Shown in pieces: positions 9,307 through 17,741 of a stretch of DNA of 64,000 nucleotides (position 1 is the stretch's first letter; every line of letters begins with the position of its first letter). The stretch is taken from positions 806,001 through 870,000 of the forward strand of contig JADJOC010000009.1 of NCBI GenBank assembly GCA_016713965.1, written 5' to 3'. Below the pieces are notes generated by a model that had not been told where the DNA came from, did no database searches, and worked only from the letters and a program-made list of their open reading frames with translations. This DNA is from Chitinophagaceae bacterium. GTDB lineage: Bacteria; Bacteroidota; Bacteroidia; Chitinophagales; Chitinophagaceae. The translations under genes and the position numbers were made by a program.

Positions 9307-9581
9307 AAAAGCAACTACTTCCTACAGTTTAAAAATAAAAAATTATGTTACCAGCAGTAGTTTTTCATAGGAGCATCGTTGTAGCCTGCCCCGTCCGAAG
9401 GCGGGGTCACAATCCGTTCATCGGTATACCAATAGGCATCTTTAATTACATTTGTTAACAACATATCGCTCCTACGGAGCTAACAATTTATTTACCACCA
9501 TTTATTGCTACTAACATATCGCCGCTCTGCGGCTAATTAATTATCCATGTTTAGCCATAACTTGCATCCCCATCCCCATTT

Positions 9582-9713
9582 TCAACTATCAACTATCAAC
9601 TAGCAACTAGCAACTATCAACTATCAACTAGCAACTAGCAACTAGCAACTAGCAACTAGCAACTAGCAACTATCAACTAGCAACTAGCAACTAGCAACTA
9701 GCAACTATCAACC
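9582..9713. repeat. heptamer tandem array (CAACTAT/CAACTAG)
   Basis: About 18 tandem copies of a 7-base unit alternate irregularly between CAACTAT and CAACTAG. The array lies just upstream of the alaS promoter. The same unit, or its complement GTTGATA, recurs at 23073, 34333 and 37727. There are no unique spacers, so it is not a CRISPR array. Confidence 0.95.
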
Positions 9714-9736
9714 AAAACATTAACACACAGATTTCT

Positions 9737-9744
9737 TACCTTTG
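9737..9744 (+). promoter_or_regulatory. TACCTTTG -7 box for alaS
   Basis: TACCTTTG matches the Bacteroidota -7 consensus TANNTTTG, with the start codon 73 bases downstream. No strong -33 TTTG was pinned down in the repeat-rich upstream DNA. Confidence 0.6.
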
Positions 9745-9816
9745 ACACATGCAAAAAACGATTACAAATATAGCCCTATAAAAATATAAGCCAACGAATA
9801 CAAATATTTTAACATT

Positions 9817-12468
9817 ATGATGAAAAGTGCCGAAATACGCCAGCAATTCCTAGATTTTTTTATATCAAAAGGCCATGTCATTGTCCCCTCTGCACCAATT
9901 GTAGTTAAAGATGACCCTACTTTACTTTTTACCAATGCAGGCATGAACCAGTTTAAAGATTATTTTTTAGGCAATAAAAATGCCCCTGATATACGTATTG
10001 CCGATACACAAAAATGCCTTAGGGTAAGTGGCAAGCATAACGACCTGGAAGAAGTAGGCGTGGATACTTATCACCATACTATGTTTGAGATGCTGGGCAA
10101 CTGGAGCTTTGGCGATTATTTTAAAGCAGAAGCAATAGCGTGGAGTTGGGAACTTTTAACAGAAATATATAAAATACCAAAAGATCGTTTATATGTAACC
10201 GTTTTTGAAGGTGATGAAAAAGAAAAGATACCAGCTTCTACAATTGCATTAAATGAATGGAAAAAAATTGTGCCGGAAGAACGTATTGTTTATGGAAATA
10301 AAAAAGATAATTTTTGGGAAATGGGCGACACCGGCCCTTGTGGCCCTTGTACTGAAATACACGTGGATTGCAGGCCGGATGAAGAAAGAAAAAAAATAAA
10401 TGGCGCTACCTTGGTTAATAAAGATCACCCGCAGGTAATAGAAATATGGAACAATGTATTTATCCAGTTTAACCGCAAAAAGGATGGTTCGTTGGAAGAT
10501 CTGCCTGCAAGGCATGTAGATACGGGGATGGGTTTTGAACGGCTGGTAAGGGTTATTCAAAACAAACAAAGCAATTATGATACGGATATTTTTTCGGGCA
10601 CTATTGCCGAAGTGGAAAAAATAACCGGTAAAAAATACGGGTATAGCGATAAAAAAGAAGATATAGCTTTCAGGGTTTTGGCTGATCATATACGGGCCAT
10701 TACTTTTACCATTGCCGATGGACAGTTGCCCGCAAATACAGGTGCAGGTTATGTAATACGCAGGATCTTGCGCCGGGCAGTGCGCTATTATTATTCTTAC
10801 CTGGATTATAAGCAGCCTTTACTGTTTCAATTAATTCCGGTTTTGGCCAAACAATTTGAGCATGTTTTTCCGGAAGTAAAACAACAGCAGGATTTTATAA
10901 CCAAAGTAATTAAAGAAGAAGAAGATGGATTTTTAAGAACATTGGATAAAGGCCTTAAAAAAATAGACGAAATAATTGCCCAGTCACAATCTTCTAAAAT
11001 TATAAATGGCCTTGCAGCGTTTGAATTATATGACACCTTTGGCTTTCCTATCGATTTAACCAGGTTAATAGCATCAGAAAATAATTTACAGGTTGACGAA
11101 CCCGGTTTTGAAAAAGAAATGCTTCAGCAAAAAACCCGTAGCCGTGCAGCTACTACCATGGATACAGAAGACTGGATAATTGTGAATGATTTACCCTCAT
11201 CAATATTTGTTGGCTATAATACCCTGGAAACAAAAGCAAAAATTGTTAAATACCGCAAAGTATCCGGCAAAGGAAAAGAACTTTACCAGGTGGTGCTGGA
11301 TGAAACGCCTTTTTACGCAGAAAGCGGCGGGCAGGCAGGTGACACAGGTTTTTTAACTTCTATCCATACAGATACTTTGCATAATGAAGAAGGCCAGGGT
11401 CTTGTGATTATTAATACAAAAAAAGAGAATGACCTTATTATTCATTATACAGAAAGTTTTCCCGGAAAATTAAGTGTACAGGTAACAGCTACTGTTGATG
11501 CCAGGCGCAGAAAATCAGTTTCACATCACCATACCGCCACGCATTTGATGCATGCAGCTTTGCGCCAGGTATTGGGCAATCATGTAGCACAAAAAGGCAG
11601 CCTGGTAAATGATGAATACCTGCGTTTTGATTTTAGCCATTTCGCAAAATTATCTGATGAAGAGATTGCTGATGTGGAAAAAATAGTTAATAAAAAAATA
11701 AGAGAAAATATTCCTGTTGTAATTAAGGAGATGAAAAAGGATGAAGCCGTTGCTTTAGGTGCTATGGCTTTATTTGGAGAAAAATATAGTGATGTAGTAA
11801 GGGTAGTTACTATTGACCCTGATTATTCCATAGAGCTGTGCGGAGGTACCCATGTAGGCAGCACCGGAGAATTAGGCTTTTTTAAAATACAGCATGAAAG
11901 TGCAGTAGCAGCCGGGGTGCGTCGTATAGAGGCCGTATGTGGCAAAGCTGCTGAAGAATTTATTAGCAAGCAATTTGAGTTGGTGAATAGCATTCGTGAA
12001 ACACTTAAAAATCCTAAAGACATTCAAAAATCAATCGAAAATTTATTAGCAGAAAATAATTCATTAAGCAAAAGGATTGAGAGTGCAGAAGCAAAACAAC
12101 TTATAGCCATCCGTAATCAATTATTGCTCAAAGGTGAGCTGATTAATAATATAACTTTTGTTGGTGAAATAGTTGAGGTAAACAGTGGTGATGCATTAAA
12201 AAAATTGTGCCTCGATTTAAAAAATAATCTGAATGATCATGTTATTGCTTTATGCACTAATGTTGAGGGAAAAGCATATGTGGCTATTGGTATTTCTGAT
12301 TCGATAGCAACGGCTAAAAATTTAGATGCAGCAAAAATAATTAAAGAGCATGTTTCAGGTTTAATAAAAGGCGGTGGCGGTGGTCAAAAAAACCTGGCCA
12401 CAGCTGGTGGCCAGGATGTAAGTCAGTTAAAAGAAGTTATTGGAAAAGTAAAAAGCTTATTGGATTAA
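9817..12468 (+). CDS. alaS: alanyl-tRNA synthetase
   Basis: This complete 883-residue class II synthetase charges tRNA-Ala in the cytosol. The catalytic core shows DTYHHTMFEMLGNWSFGDYF (residues about 84-102), DTGPCGPCTEIH and RILRRAVRYYYSYL. The editing domain has the metal ligands HHTATHLMH and CGGTHVG, which clear mischarged Ser or Gly. The C-terminus has the glycine-rich KGGGGGQKNLATAGG typical of the DHHA1/C-Ala domain. Start at 9817 gives MMKSAEIRQQFLDFF, a normal N-terminus. No frame break was seen over 2.6 kb. It stands alone, with the repeat-rich spacer upstream and the SIMPL gene convergent 6 bases downstream. Confidence 0.98.
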   Translation: MMKSAEIRQQFLDFFISKGHVIVPSAPIVVKDDPTLLFTNAGMNQFKDYFLGNKNAPDIRIADTQKCLRVSGKHNDLEEVGVDTYHHTMFEMLGNWSFGDYFKAEAIAWSWELLTEIYKIPKDRLYVTVFEGDEKEKIPASTIALNEWKKIVPEERIVYGNKKDNFWEMGDTGPCGPCTEIHVDCRPDEERKKINGATLVNKDHPQVIEIWNNVFIQFNRKKDGSLEDLPARHVDTGMGFERLVRVIQNKQSNYDTDIFSGTIAEVEKITGKKYGYSDKKEDIAFRVLADHIRAITFTIADGQLPANTGAGYVIRRILRRAVRYYYSYLDYKQPLLFQLIPVLAKQFEHVFPEVKQQQDFITKVIKEEEDGFLRTLDKGLKKIDEIIAQSQSSKIINGLAAFELYDTFGFPIDLTRLIASENNLQVDEPGFEKEMLQQKTRSRAATTMDTEDWIIVNDLPSSIFVGYNTLETKAKIVKYRKVSGKGKELYQVVLDETPFYAESGGQAGDTGFLTSIHTDTLHNEEGQGLVIINTKKENDLIIHYTESFPGKLSVQVTATVDARRRKSVSHHHTATHLMHAALRQVLGNHVAQKGSLVNDEYLRFDFSHFAKLSDEEIADVEKIVNKKIRENIPVVIKEMKKDEAVALGAMALFGEKYSDVVRVVTIDPDYSIELCGGTHVGSTGELGFFKIQHESAVAAGVRRIEAVCGKAAEEFISKQFELVNSIRETLKNPKDIQKSIENLLAENNSLSKRIESAEAKQLIAIRNQLLLKGELINNITFVGEIVEVNSGDALKKLCLDLKNNLNDHVIALCTNVEGKAYVAIGISDSIATAKNLDAAKIIKEHVSGLIKGGGGGQKNLATAGGQDVSQLKEVIGKVKSLLD

Positions 12469-12474
12469 TAATTA

Positions 12475-13371
12475 CTACTTTACCATATCATATTTTATTT
12501 GCAATGTTAAGGCCACCTGCACCATTGGTTCGATTACTACCGGATTAATTATTTTGTCAAAGCCGGAATAACTAACCGGATCATAATAAAAGGTTTCAAA
12601 CTTATGAAGCTCTTTGGTTTCTTTTTCGTTCCTCCAATAATTGTTGCTATAACGGTTTTGAGCAAAAGCTTTGTAACTTTTATATAATTCTGTGGGATAA
12701 TAGCTTGAAAAATTTTCAGCATATATTTGAGCGCCGGATTTAAGTTTAGCTTCAGTAAGGTTTAAGTACAATTGTTTTTTCTTTTGTATAACTTCCTTTG
12801 CAATAACAAAAAGATCGTCATAAACTTTAGAGATGTCATTAATGATATAATCGACCTTTATCAAGTCAAAAATACTATCCTGGGATGCAATAGTTAATAG
12901 CTGCTCTATCTGGTCAACCGAAGCATACTTCACTATTACATTTTTACTTAACTCAAATCCTTTCAGATATTCTTCATAAGTATTATTTATTTTATTAAAA
13001 TCATACACTTTGTATTGGCTGATCAGATCAGTATAAATATCAGTTTCCTTAATGCCAATTTTTAATAAATTATTAATAAATCTCTTTGTTCTTTCATTAA
13101 TTTGAATATTACAGGATTGAACGGTTTTTGCTTCCTGGTTTAATGCAAATACTGCAACATAACTATCAGCTTTTACATTTTTTAAAATTTTGGCTTCAAT
13201 AATAAAGCCAGAATCGCTTACATACAGTTTATTAAGCTGATTATGCCTGGCAACAGATTTTTCATCAGCATAAAATCGGCTATTGTTTGAAAATACCTGG
13301 TTGCCCGCTGTCTGGCTTACTGCTATTTTTACACCAGTAAAAAGAAATAACATCAATACAATTTTTTTCAT
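12475..13371 (-). CDS. secreted SIMPL (DUF541) domain protein
   Basis: I place the start at 13371 (MKKIVLMLFLF, followed by a signal peptide ending KIAVSQ). The longer frame upstream would read through the promoter motif at 13391-13417. The mature part has the SIMPL layout: a first block with NNLLKIGIKETDIYTDLISQ, then FELSKNVIVKYASVDQIEQL, then VIQKKKQLYLNLTEAKLKSG. SIMPL proteins are periplasmic or outer-membrane proteins of ill-defined role, in some cases linked to stress resistance. It is the last gene of a five-gene minus-strand module with an ECF sigma factor and has its own copy of the shared motif. Confidence 0.75.
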   Translation of the reverse strand: MKKIVLMLFLFTGVKIAVSQTAGNQVFSNNSRFYADEKSVARHNQLNKLYVSDSGFIIEAKILKNVKADSYVAVFALNQEAKTVQSCNIQINERTKRFINNLLKIGIKETDIYTDLISQYKVYDFNKINNTYEEYLKGFELSKNVIVKYASVDQIEQLLTIASQDSIFDLIKVDYIINDISKVYDDLFVIAKEVIQKKKQLYLNLTEAKLKSGAQIYAENFSSYYPTELYKSYKAFAQNRYSNNYWRNEKETKELHKFETFYYDPVSYSGFDKIINPVVIEPMVQVALTLQIKYDMVK

Positions 13372-13390
13372 CTTTATATATTTTATTAGC

Positions 13391-13417
13391 TGTACACAAT
13401 AGGCAAGAAATCGTTCA
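13391..13417 (-). promoter_or_regulatory. putative ECF-sigma promoter of the SIMPL gene
   Basis: Read on the minus strand: TGAACG, 15 bases, then TGTACAGCTAA, with the ATG about 19 bases beyond TGTACA. Identical elements with the same 15-base spacer precede the VWA gene and the first gene of the module. Confidence 0.7.
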
Positions 13418-13432
13418 TAAAAATTAATCATG

Positions 13433-14848
13433 CTATAAAAGAAATGTTCCATTTGTACAATTACATGAAGGATCATTCTTTATTTTATTGTAATTATTTT
13501 CAAAAATATCTTTTACTCTTATTATATCTTTATCTTTTAAACAAGGATATAATTCAGCAATTTGTTTTAATGTATTCCGACCTACTTCCAATGCTTCTTT
13601 ATCCTTACCGTCTTCTTTTAATTTAGCCATTTTCTTAAGGTTAATTGCCAGTTGTGCGATTATATAATTTTTTTTCACTTCATCATTTGCTAATAAATTA
13701 ATTTTATCTGAAGATGCGGAAAAATTTAAGACTGAAGACTGGGATATTTTTTTTCCTGTACTATCCGTATTTGTATTATAAAATAAATTTACAGCTAAAG
13801 GATATGTGGGTCTTTCTTTATCCAATTCTTTCATTTTATATTTTACCAAAACTACCTGCGTAAGCCCGGCGTTCATATTATCCAGGGGTATTAAAATTGT
13901 TTTTCCTTTATATGTTGGCTGATAACCTGCAATTTCTTCAACAATTAAATTTTCAGGAATTTCTATTTCTAAATACGGGTTTTTAGCAATAGACGAATAA
14001 AGCGATGCCAATTCATCTACAAAAACTTTTTCAATATCTTCTTTATTTCTACCTACAAAATGATTTAAACCTTTCCCTATTTTAGAAATTTGTTTGAGAA
14101 GTGTATAATTTATATCAGAGCCAACACCGATAGTTGAAATTTCAATTCCCCTGGCATTAAATGATTTAGAGTTCTTAACTATTTTTTCAGGGTCTGTTTC
14201 CCCGGCATTAGCAATACCATCTGTCAGTAAAATAACCCTATTGGTATATTTGCTATCATAATTTTTTAATACTTCCTGGTAACCCAATACCATGCCGCCA
14301 TCTAAATTTGTACTGCTTCCCGGTATTAAAGATTCTATTACACCTTCAATACTTTCTTTATTGACAGCATTTTGAGCCGGATATAGTACGCTGGCTTCCG
14401 AGTCATAAGCAATAATAGATATAATATCTTCGCTTCTTAATCCTTTTATAAATTTTAAAAGCGATTTTTTTACTTTCTCCAGCTTTTGGTCACTTGCCAT
14501 TGAACCACTCTTATCAATTACCAAACAAATATTTACCGGTGGAAAATTATTAAAATCCGTAGTCTGCTTTGTTGCTATACCTATTTGTAATATTGCGGAA
14601 TTAGCCTGATTACTAATATTACTATTACCCCACCGCAATTCCATTGCAATTTTTTCATCATTTTTAGGAATCGGTATTTGGTGCAAATGATAATTTACAT
14701 ATTCTTCAATTACTACCTGGTCGGAAGCAATAATTTGATTAGCCCTATTCATAGAAAGCGATGCTGATGAAGTACCAGCTTGTGCAAAAATTTTTGAAAA
14801 TGCCAGGCACCCGGCTAATAATAAAAAAGCAATTCTAATTTTTCTCAT
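13433..14848 (-). CDS. secreted von Willebrand factor A domain protein, YfbK-like
   Basis: This 471-residue protein has a signal peptide (FLLLAGCLAFSKIFAQ). The pre-domain IEEYVNYHLHQIPIP is typical of the YfbK group. The VWA domain begins at VNICLVIDKSGSMAS, which supplies the DxSxS metal site (MIDAS). It continues with PGSSTNLDGGMVLGYQ and RVILLTDGIANAG. The C-terminal region, KKMAKLKEDGKDKEALEV, resembles the helical tail of the same family. YfbK-like genes are often found beside ECF sigma factors in Bacteroidota, but no biochemical role is established. The MIDAS residues are intact. It lies between the anti-sigma candidate and the SIMPL gene and carries its own copy of the promoter motif. 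Confidence 0.85.
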   Translation of the reverse strand: MRKIRIAFLLLAGCLAFSKIFAQAGTSSASLSMNRANQIIASDQVVIEEYVNYHLHQIPIPKNDEKIAMELRWGNSNISNQANSAILQIGIATKQTTDFNNFPPVNICLVIDKSGSMASDQKLEKVKKSLLKFIKGLRSEDIISIIAYDSEASVLYPAQNAVNKESIEGVIESLIPGSSTNLDGGMVLGYQEVLKNYDSKYTNRVILLTDGIANAGETDPEKIVKNSKSFNARGIEISTIGVGSDINYTLLKQISKIGKGLNHFVGRNKEDIEKVFVDELASLYSSIAKNPYLEIEIPENLIVEEIAGYQPTYKGKTILIPLDNMNAGLTQVVLVKYKMKELDKERPTYPLAVNLFYNTNTDSTGKKISQSSVLNFSASSDKINLLANDEVKKNYIIAQLAINLKKMAKLKEDGKDKEALEVGRNTLKQIAELYPCLKDKDIIRVKDIFENNYNKIKNDPSCNCTNGTFLL

Positions 14849-14865
14849 ACATATATTTTCTTAGC

Positions 14866-14892
14866 TGTACAAAGCAGCTAAGAAAACGTTCA
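14866..14892 (-). promoter_or_regulatory. putative ECF-sigma promoter of the VWA gene
   Basis: Minus strand: TGAACG, 15 bases, TGTACAGCTAA, with the ATG about 17 bases beyond TGTACA. This is the second of three matching elements. The flanks TTTCTTAGCTG and CAGCTAAGAAA also form a local dyad around TGTACA. Confidence 0.75.
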
Positions 14893-14899
14893 TAAAAAA

Positions 14900-15457
14900 T
14901 CAATATACTTCCGTTATCAGGGATACTATATTTTCATCTTTATTAATCAATGTATTAACAGCCCAGGCATCACCCTGTATGTTTGCAGGTCTTTGTAATG
15001 ATTTTTTATTAATAAATTTTTTCTTAACCTTATACTTTGCATATACAGGAGCTTCTTTCTTTGGCTGCATACTTACTACTGTATCTTTTCCACCTTTAAC
15101 AGGAAGAATAATTTTTTCTACATCTGAAAAAACAAGTGAATCAATTTCACTTTTATTATTTTTAAATTGAAAAATAAACCATGAAGCTACTATAGCTAAT
15201 ATAATTGAAGCAGCAGCATAATAATATATACTTATCACTGAACGCTTTTTGGCATCAACAGCTAATTGGCTTTGCAGGTATTGATGGACTGATATATCAA
15301 TTAATGGTACCATTTCTAAATCACCGCTGGCACTTAGCAGGATATTTTTTAAAAGACTGTATTCGCTCTCAGTAGAAGCAAGGGGCAAAACGATTTCTTT
15401 TTCAGCAGCCGTTAGTTGCTCCCATTGCTTTTGTTGTATGATATCTTCTGGTTGCAT
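14900..15457 (-). CDS. single-pass membrane protein, candidate anti-sigma factor
   Basis: This 185-residue protein has a charged N-terminal cytoplasmic part (QQKQWEQLTAAEKEIVLPL) of about 75 residues. One membrane helix follows (YYYAAASIILAIVASWFIF, residues about 78-96), then a basic periplasmic tail with KYKVKKKFINKKSLQRP. Size, topology and position five bases after the ECF sigma gene fit an anti-sigma factor that holds the sigma factor at the membrane. I see no clear zinc-binding anti-sigma (ZAS) motif, so the assignment rests on context and topology. It is probably cotranscribed with the sigma gene. Confidence 0.6.
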   Translation of the reverse strand: MQPEDIIQQKQWEQLTAAEKEIVLPLASTESEYSLLKNILLSASGDLEMVPLIDISVHQYLQSQLAVDAKKRSVISIYYYAAASIILAIVASWFIFQFKNNKSEIDSLVFSDVEKIILPVKGGKDTVVSMQPKKEAPVYAKYKVKKKFINKKSLQRPANIQGDAWAVNTLINKDENIVSLITEVY

Positions 15458-15462
15458 AATTT

Positions 15463-16041
15463 TTATTGATTAAAGCTGATATTTTGAAATGGAGCCAGTT
15501 TATCTTTAAGCTCTTTTAATAAATAAAACAACCTTGACTTTACCGTGCCTTCCGGTATGTTTAAAATTTTGCTGATGTCAGGCACACTTAACTGCTCGTT
15601 AAATCGCAAAATAAATAATGACTTTTTATCCTCATTCAATTCATTAATACAGCCGGATACCGCCTTTTTAAAATTTCCCATGTCAACATTTTCTTTATTG
15701 TGATCAATGCCTGCCTGGGGTTTCATATTTTGATATTTTAACCTGGTTTCCTCTTTCCTGTATTCATTTTTACACATATTGTTGGCAATGCTATACATCC
15801 AGGTAGAAAAATTTTTTTGCTTATCAAATTTCTCCATATTTTTTATCAGTTTAAAAAATAATTCCTGTGTACAATCCTCTGCCAGTTCTTTATTTTTCCA
15901 GAGCATTCTAAAAAAGTAGCTGAATAATTTTTGTCCATATCTCTTGTACAATTCATCAAAAGCAAAAGTTTTGCCATCGGTAATTAATTCCACAAGCAAT
16001 TCATCGGTATAGTTTTGATATGAGACAGGTTGTAATACCAT
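15463..16041 (-). CDS. ECF-family RNA polymerase sigma factor
   Basis: This 192-residue protein has both sigma domains. Region 2 contains AFDELYKRYGQKLFSYFFRM, AEDCTQELFFKLI and FSTWMYSIANNMCKNEYRK. Region 4 contains LNEDKKSLFILRFNEQLS and the helix-turn-helix VPDISKILNIPEGTVKSRLF. No region 3 is present, as expected for the ECF group. It follows a secreted protein gene by 14 bases and is followed five bases later by a membrane protein that may be its anti-sigma factor. The repeated TGAACG-N15-TGTACA element in this cluster is a plausible target, which would make the module self-regulating. Confidence 0.93.
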   Translation of the reverse strand: MVLQPVSYQNYTDELLVELITDGKTFAFDELYKRYGQKLFSYFFRMLWKNKELAEDCTQELFFKLIKNMEKFDKQKNFSTWMYSIANNMCKNEYRKEETRLKYQNMKPQAGIDHNKENVDMGNFKKAVSGCINELNEDKKSLFILRFNEQLSVPDISKILNIPEGTVKSRLFYLLKELKDKLAPFQNISFNQ

Positions 16042-16055
16042 TAATACTTATATAA

Positions 16056-17054
16056 TTATTTGTCCAAAAGCTGGCTTACTTCTTTTTGTATACCTGTTGC
16101 TGAAGCGATGATTAAAATATTGTTTCGTATTTCCCCGGCTTTCTTCATATTTATAGGCCTGTAATATTTATATAGCATGATAAATGCAGGCAAATAATTT
16201 TTATACAACTCTGCCAGGTCTTTGTCGGTATTAATGTATTGAAACTCACTCAATTTAAAATCTTCTACATGCTTTTTTAATTCAGCCAGGGTGGGCTCAT
16301 CAGTAATCTTTACCAACAGGCCTGTACATGCGGCACCAGGATATTGGGTAATGATTTTTTTACCAAGTGATAAGCCCAGGTATGTATTTTCTCCATTCTT
16401 AATTGTACCTCTATAATATTTTAAGGAAATATCTTTCCTGATATCATATACCTGTTGCAAAATGGCCATCGGTACTATATCATTTAAGCCCCGGGCATAA
16501 ATGATTGCATTGCTGTCAGCCGACATCAGGGTATTAAAGTAATATTGGTATAATCCTGATTTTAAAGGTTGTTTGTGTTCCAGGTTTAAACAATACTCCT
16601 GTAATAACATTTTATTATTTACAATTATAAAATGCTGAATAGCAAAAGGCATCAGCCATAACTCATACCCTGCCATTTGGATAGCTTTACTGATAGATAC
16701 CGTATCTTTTTTACCCGATTTTAAGAACAACAGTAGCTGGTATTGTGGTTTTTCAGCAATGTATTGTTTGCCCTCATCTATAATCTGGCTGAGTAATTCT
16801 TCCTTATCCTTTGCTTCAATACCACTTTTTCTTTCTGTCCATAAATAATAGTTCAGCCAGTTATTTTCATTCCAGGGGTTTTGTTTTACTTGTATTTTCC
16901 AATTAATCGCTTGTTCAATAGCTGTATTAGGATTACTACCTGGCACCTGTATACTAACTGCATTTAACAATGAGGTTCCGGAATTTACAGAACCGGCACT
17001 TTGGCTTTTACCTTTTAAAGCAATTAAAAAAATTAAAAAAAGAAAATATCTCAT
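16056..17054 (-). CDS. secreted protein of unknown function, first gene of the ECF module
   Basis: I do not recognise this 332-residue protein. It has a short signal peptide (FLFLIFLIALKGKSQS). The body is helix-rich, with AIEQAINWKIQVKQNPWNEN near the start and many aromatic residues, somewhat like tetratricopeptide-type helices though no repeat is convincing. It lies directly upstream of the sigma gene on the same strand and has the promoter motif only 9 bases from its ATG. It may therefore be the signal-responsive or structural partner of the module. Location outside the cytoplasm is inferred from the signal peptide. Confidence 0.65.
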   Translation of the reverse strand: MRYFLFLIFLIALKGKSQSAGSVNSGTSLLNAVSIQVPGSNPNTAIEQAINWKIQVKQNPWNENNWLNYYLWTERKSGIEAKDKEELLSQIIDEGKQYIAEKPQYQLLLFLKSGKKDTVSISKAIQMAGYELWLMPFAIQHFIIVNNKMLLQEYCLNLEHKQPLKSGLYQYYFNTLMSADSNAIIYARGLNDIVPMAILQQVYDIRKDISLKYYRGTIKNGENTYLGLSLGKKIITQYPGAACTGLLVKITDEPTLAELKKHVEDFKLSEFQYINTDKDLAELYKNYLPAFIMLYKYYRPINMKKAGEIRNNILIIASATGIQKEVSQLLDK

Positions 17055-17063
17055 ATTTGTAGC

Positions 17064-17090
17064 TGTACACCTGAATGATAAATTCGTTCA
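17064..17090 (-). promoter_or_regulatory. putative ECF-sigma promoter at the head of the module
   Basis: Minus strand: TGAACG, 15 bases, TGTACAGCTA. The ATG follows TGTACA after 9 bases, so the transcript would have almost no leader. It would drive the secreted protein, the sigma factor and the anti-sigma candidate, giving autoregulation. Confidence 0.75.
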
Positions 17091-17133
17091 GGGTTTAATA
17101 AAGATCTTTAGTAATAATGTAATATTTTAATTT

Positions 17134-17643
17134 ATGCAGATAATTTTTGAAACACCAAGGCTTATGCTCCGTGAATTTACCATATCAGATACCGGTTTTA
17201 TAAAAGAGCTGAATAGTGATCCGGAAGTATTGAAGTATTTGCATGAGCCCCTAGTAGAAACTAACGGACAGGCACTACATGTTATTACAAATATTATTTT
17301 GCCCCAGTATAAAAATAAGTTAGGGCGATGGGCCATTCATACAAAGAATAATAATGAATGTATCGGCTGGTGCGGCTTAAAATACCTGCCCGAATCAGAT
17401 GAAACAGATTTAGGCTACAGGTTAATGCAAAGCTTTTGGGGCAAAGGTTATGCTACAGAAGCAGCCCGGCATACACTGGAATATGGTTTTAAAATGCTAC
17501 ATATTAAAAAAATTACAGGGCGGGCCCACATTGAAAATACAGCTTCAATAAAAATTCTCGAAAAAATAGGCATGCAATTTCAAAAAGAAGAAATAGTGGA
17601 TGCCTGCCCTGTAAAAACTTATACTCGCAATAATCCTTATTAA
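17134..17643 (+). CDS. GNAT acetyltransferase, RimJ/RimL type
   Basis: This 169-residue protein starts with FETPRLMLREFTISD, the usual opening of RimJ/RimL-like GNAT enzymes. The acetyl-CoA binding loop appears as LMQSFWGKGYATEAARHTLEY. The later part, AHIENTASIKILEKIGMQF, is the standard last helix and strand. It should transfer acetyl from acetyl-CoA to an amine in the cytosol. Acceptors in this group range from ribosomal protein N-termini to small molecules, so the substrate is open. It is divergent from the ECF module and precedes the PDZ gene. Confidence 0.85.
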   Translation: MQIIFETPRLMLREFTISDTGFIKELNSDPEVLKYLHEPLVETNGQALHVITNIILPQYKNKLGRWAIHTKNNNECIGWCGLKYLPESDETDLGYRLMQSFWGKGYATEAARHTLEYGFKMLHIKKITGRAHIENTASIKILEKIGMQFQKEEIVDACPVKTYTRNNPY

Positions 17644-17708
17644 ACAATAAAAATTTGTTAAAGGAAAAATTTTATTTCCGAAATGTTTCGTAATTCAAAA
17701 AAACTTCC

Positions 17709-17716
17709 TACTTTTG
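17709..17716 (+). promoter_or_regulatory. TACTTTTG -7 box for the PDZ gene
   Basis: TACTTTTG fits TANNTTTG and lies 26-35 bases before the two possible starts of the PDZ protein. Confidence 0.5.
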
Positions 17717-17741
17717 ATCTACTAAAATTTTCGTACATAAA

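Larger units (their letters stand above)
9307..9816. other. 510-base spacer between divergent M23 and alaS genes
   Basis: No gene is visible. From about 9345 to 9540 there are short GC-containing palindromes such as GCCCCGTCCGAAGGCGGGGT and CGCTCCTACGGAGC, and AACATATCGC appears twice. These look like dispersed intergenic repeats. A heptamer tandem array follows at 9582-9713, then the alaS promoter. Confidence 0.7.

Noticed and set aside
9582..9713. Regular repeat array considered as CRISPR
   Set aside because: The repeated unit is only seven bases, there are no unique spacers, and no cas genes are nearby.
13372..13476. Upstream extension of the SIMPL protein by 35 codons
   Set aside because: The extension crosses the conserved promoter motif and lacks a signal peptide, while the ATG at 13371 is followed directly by one.
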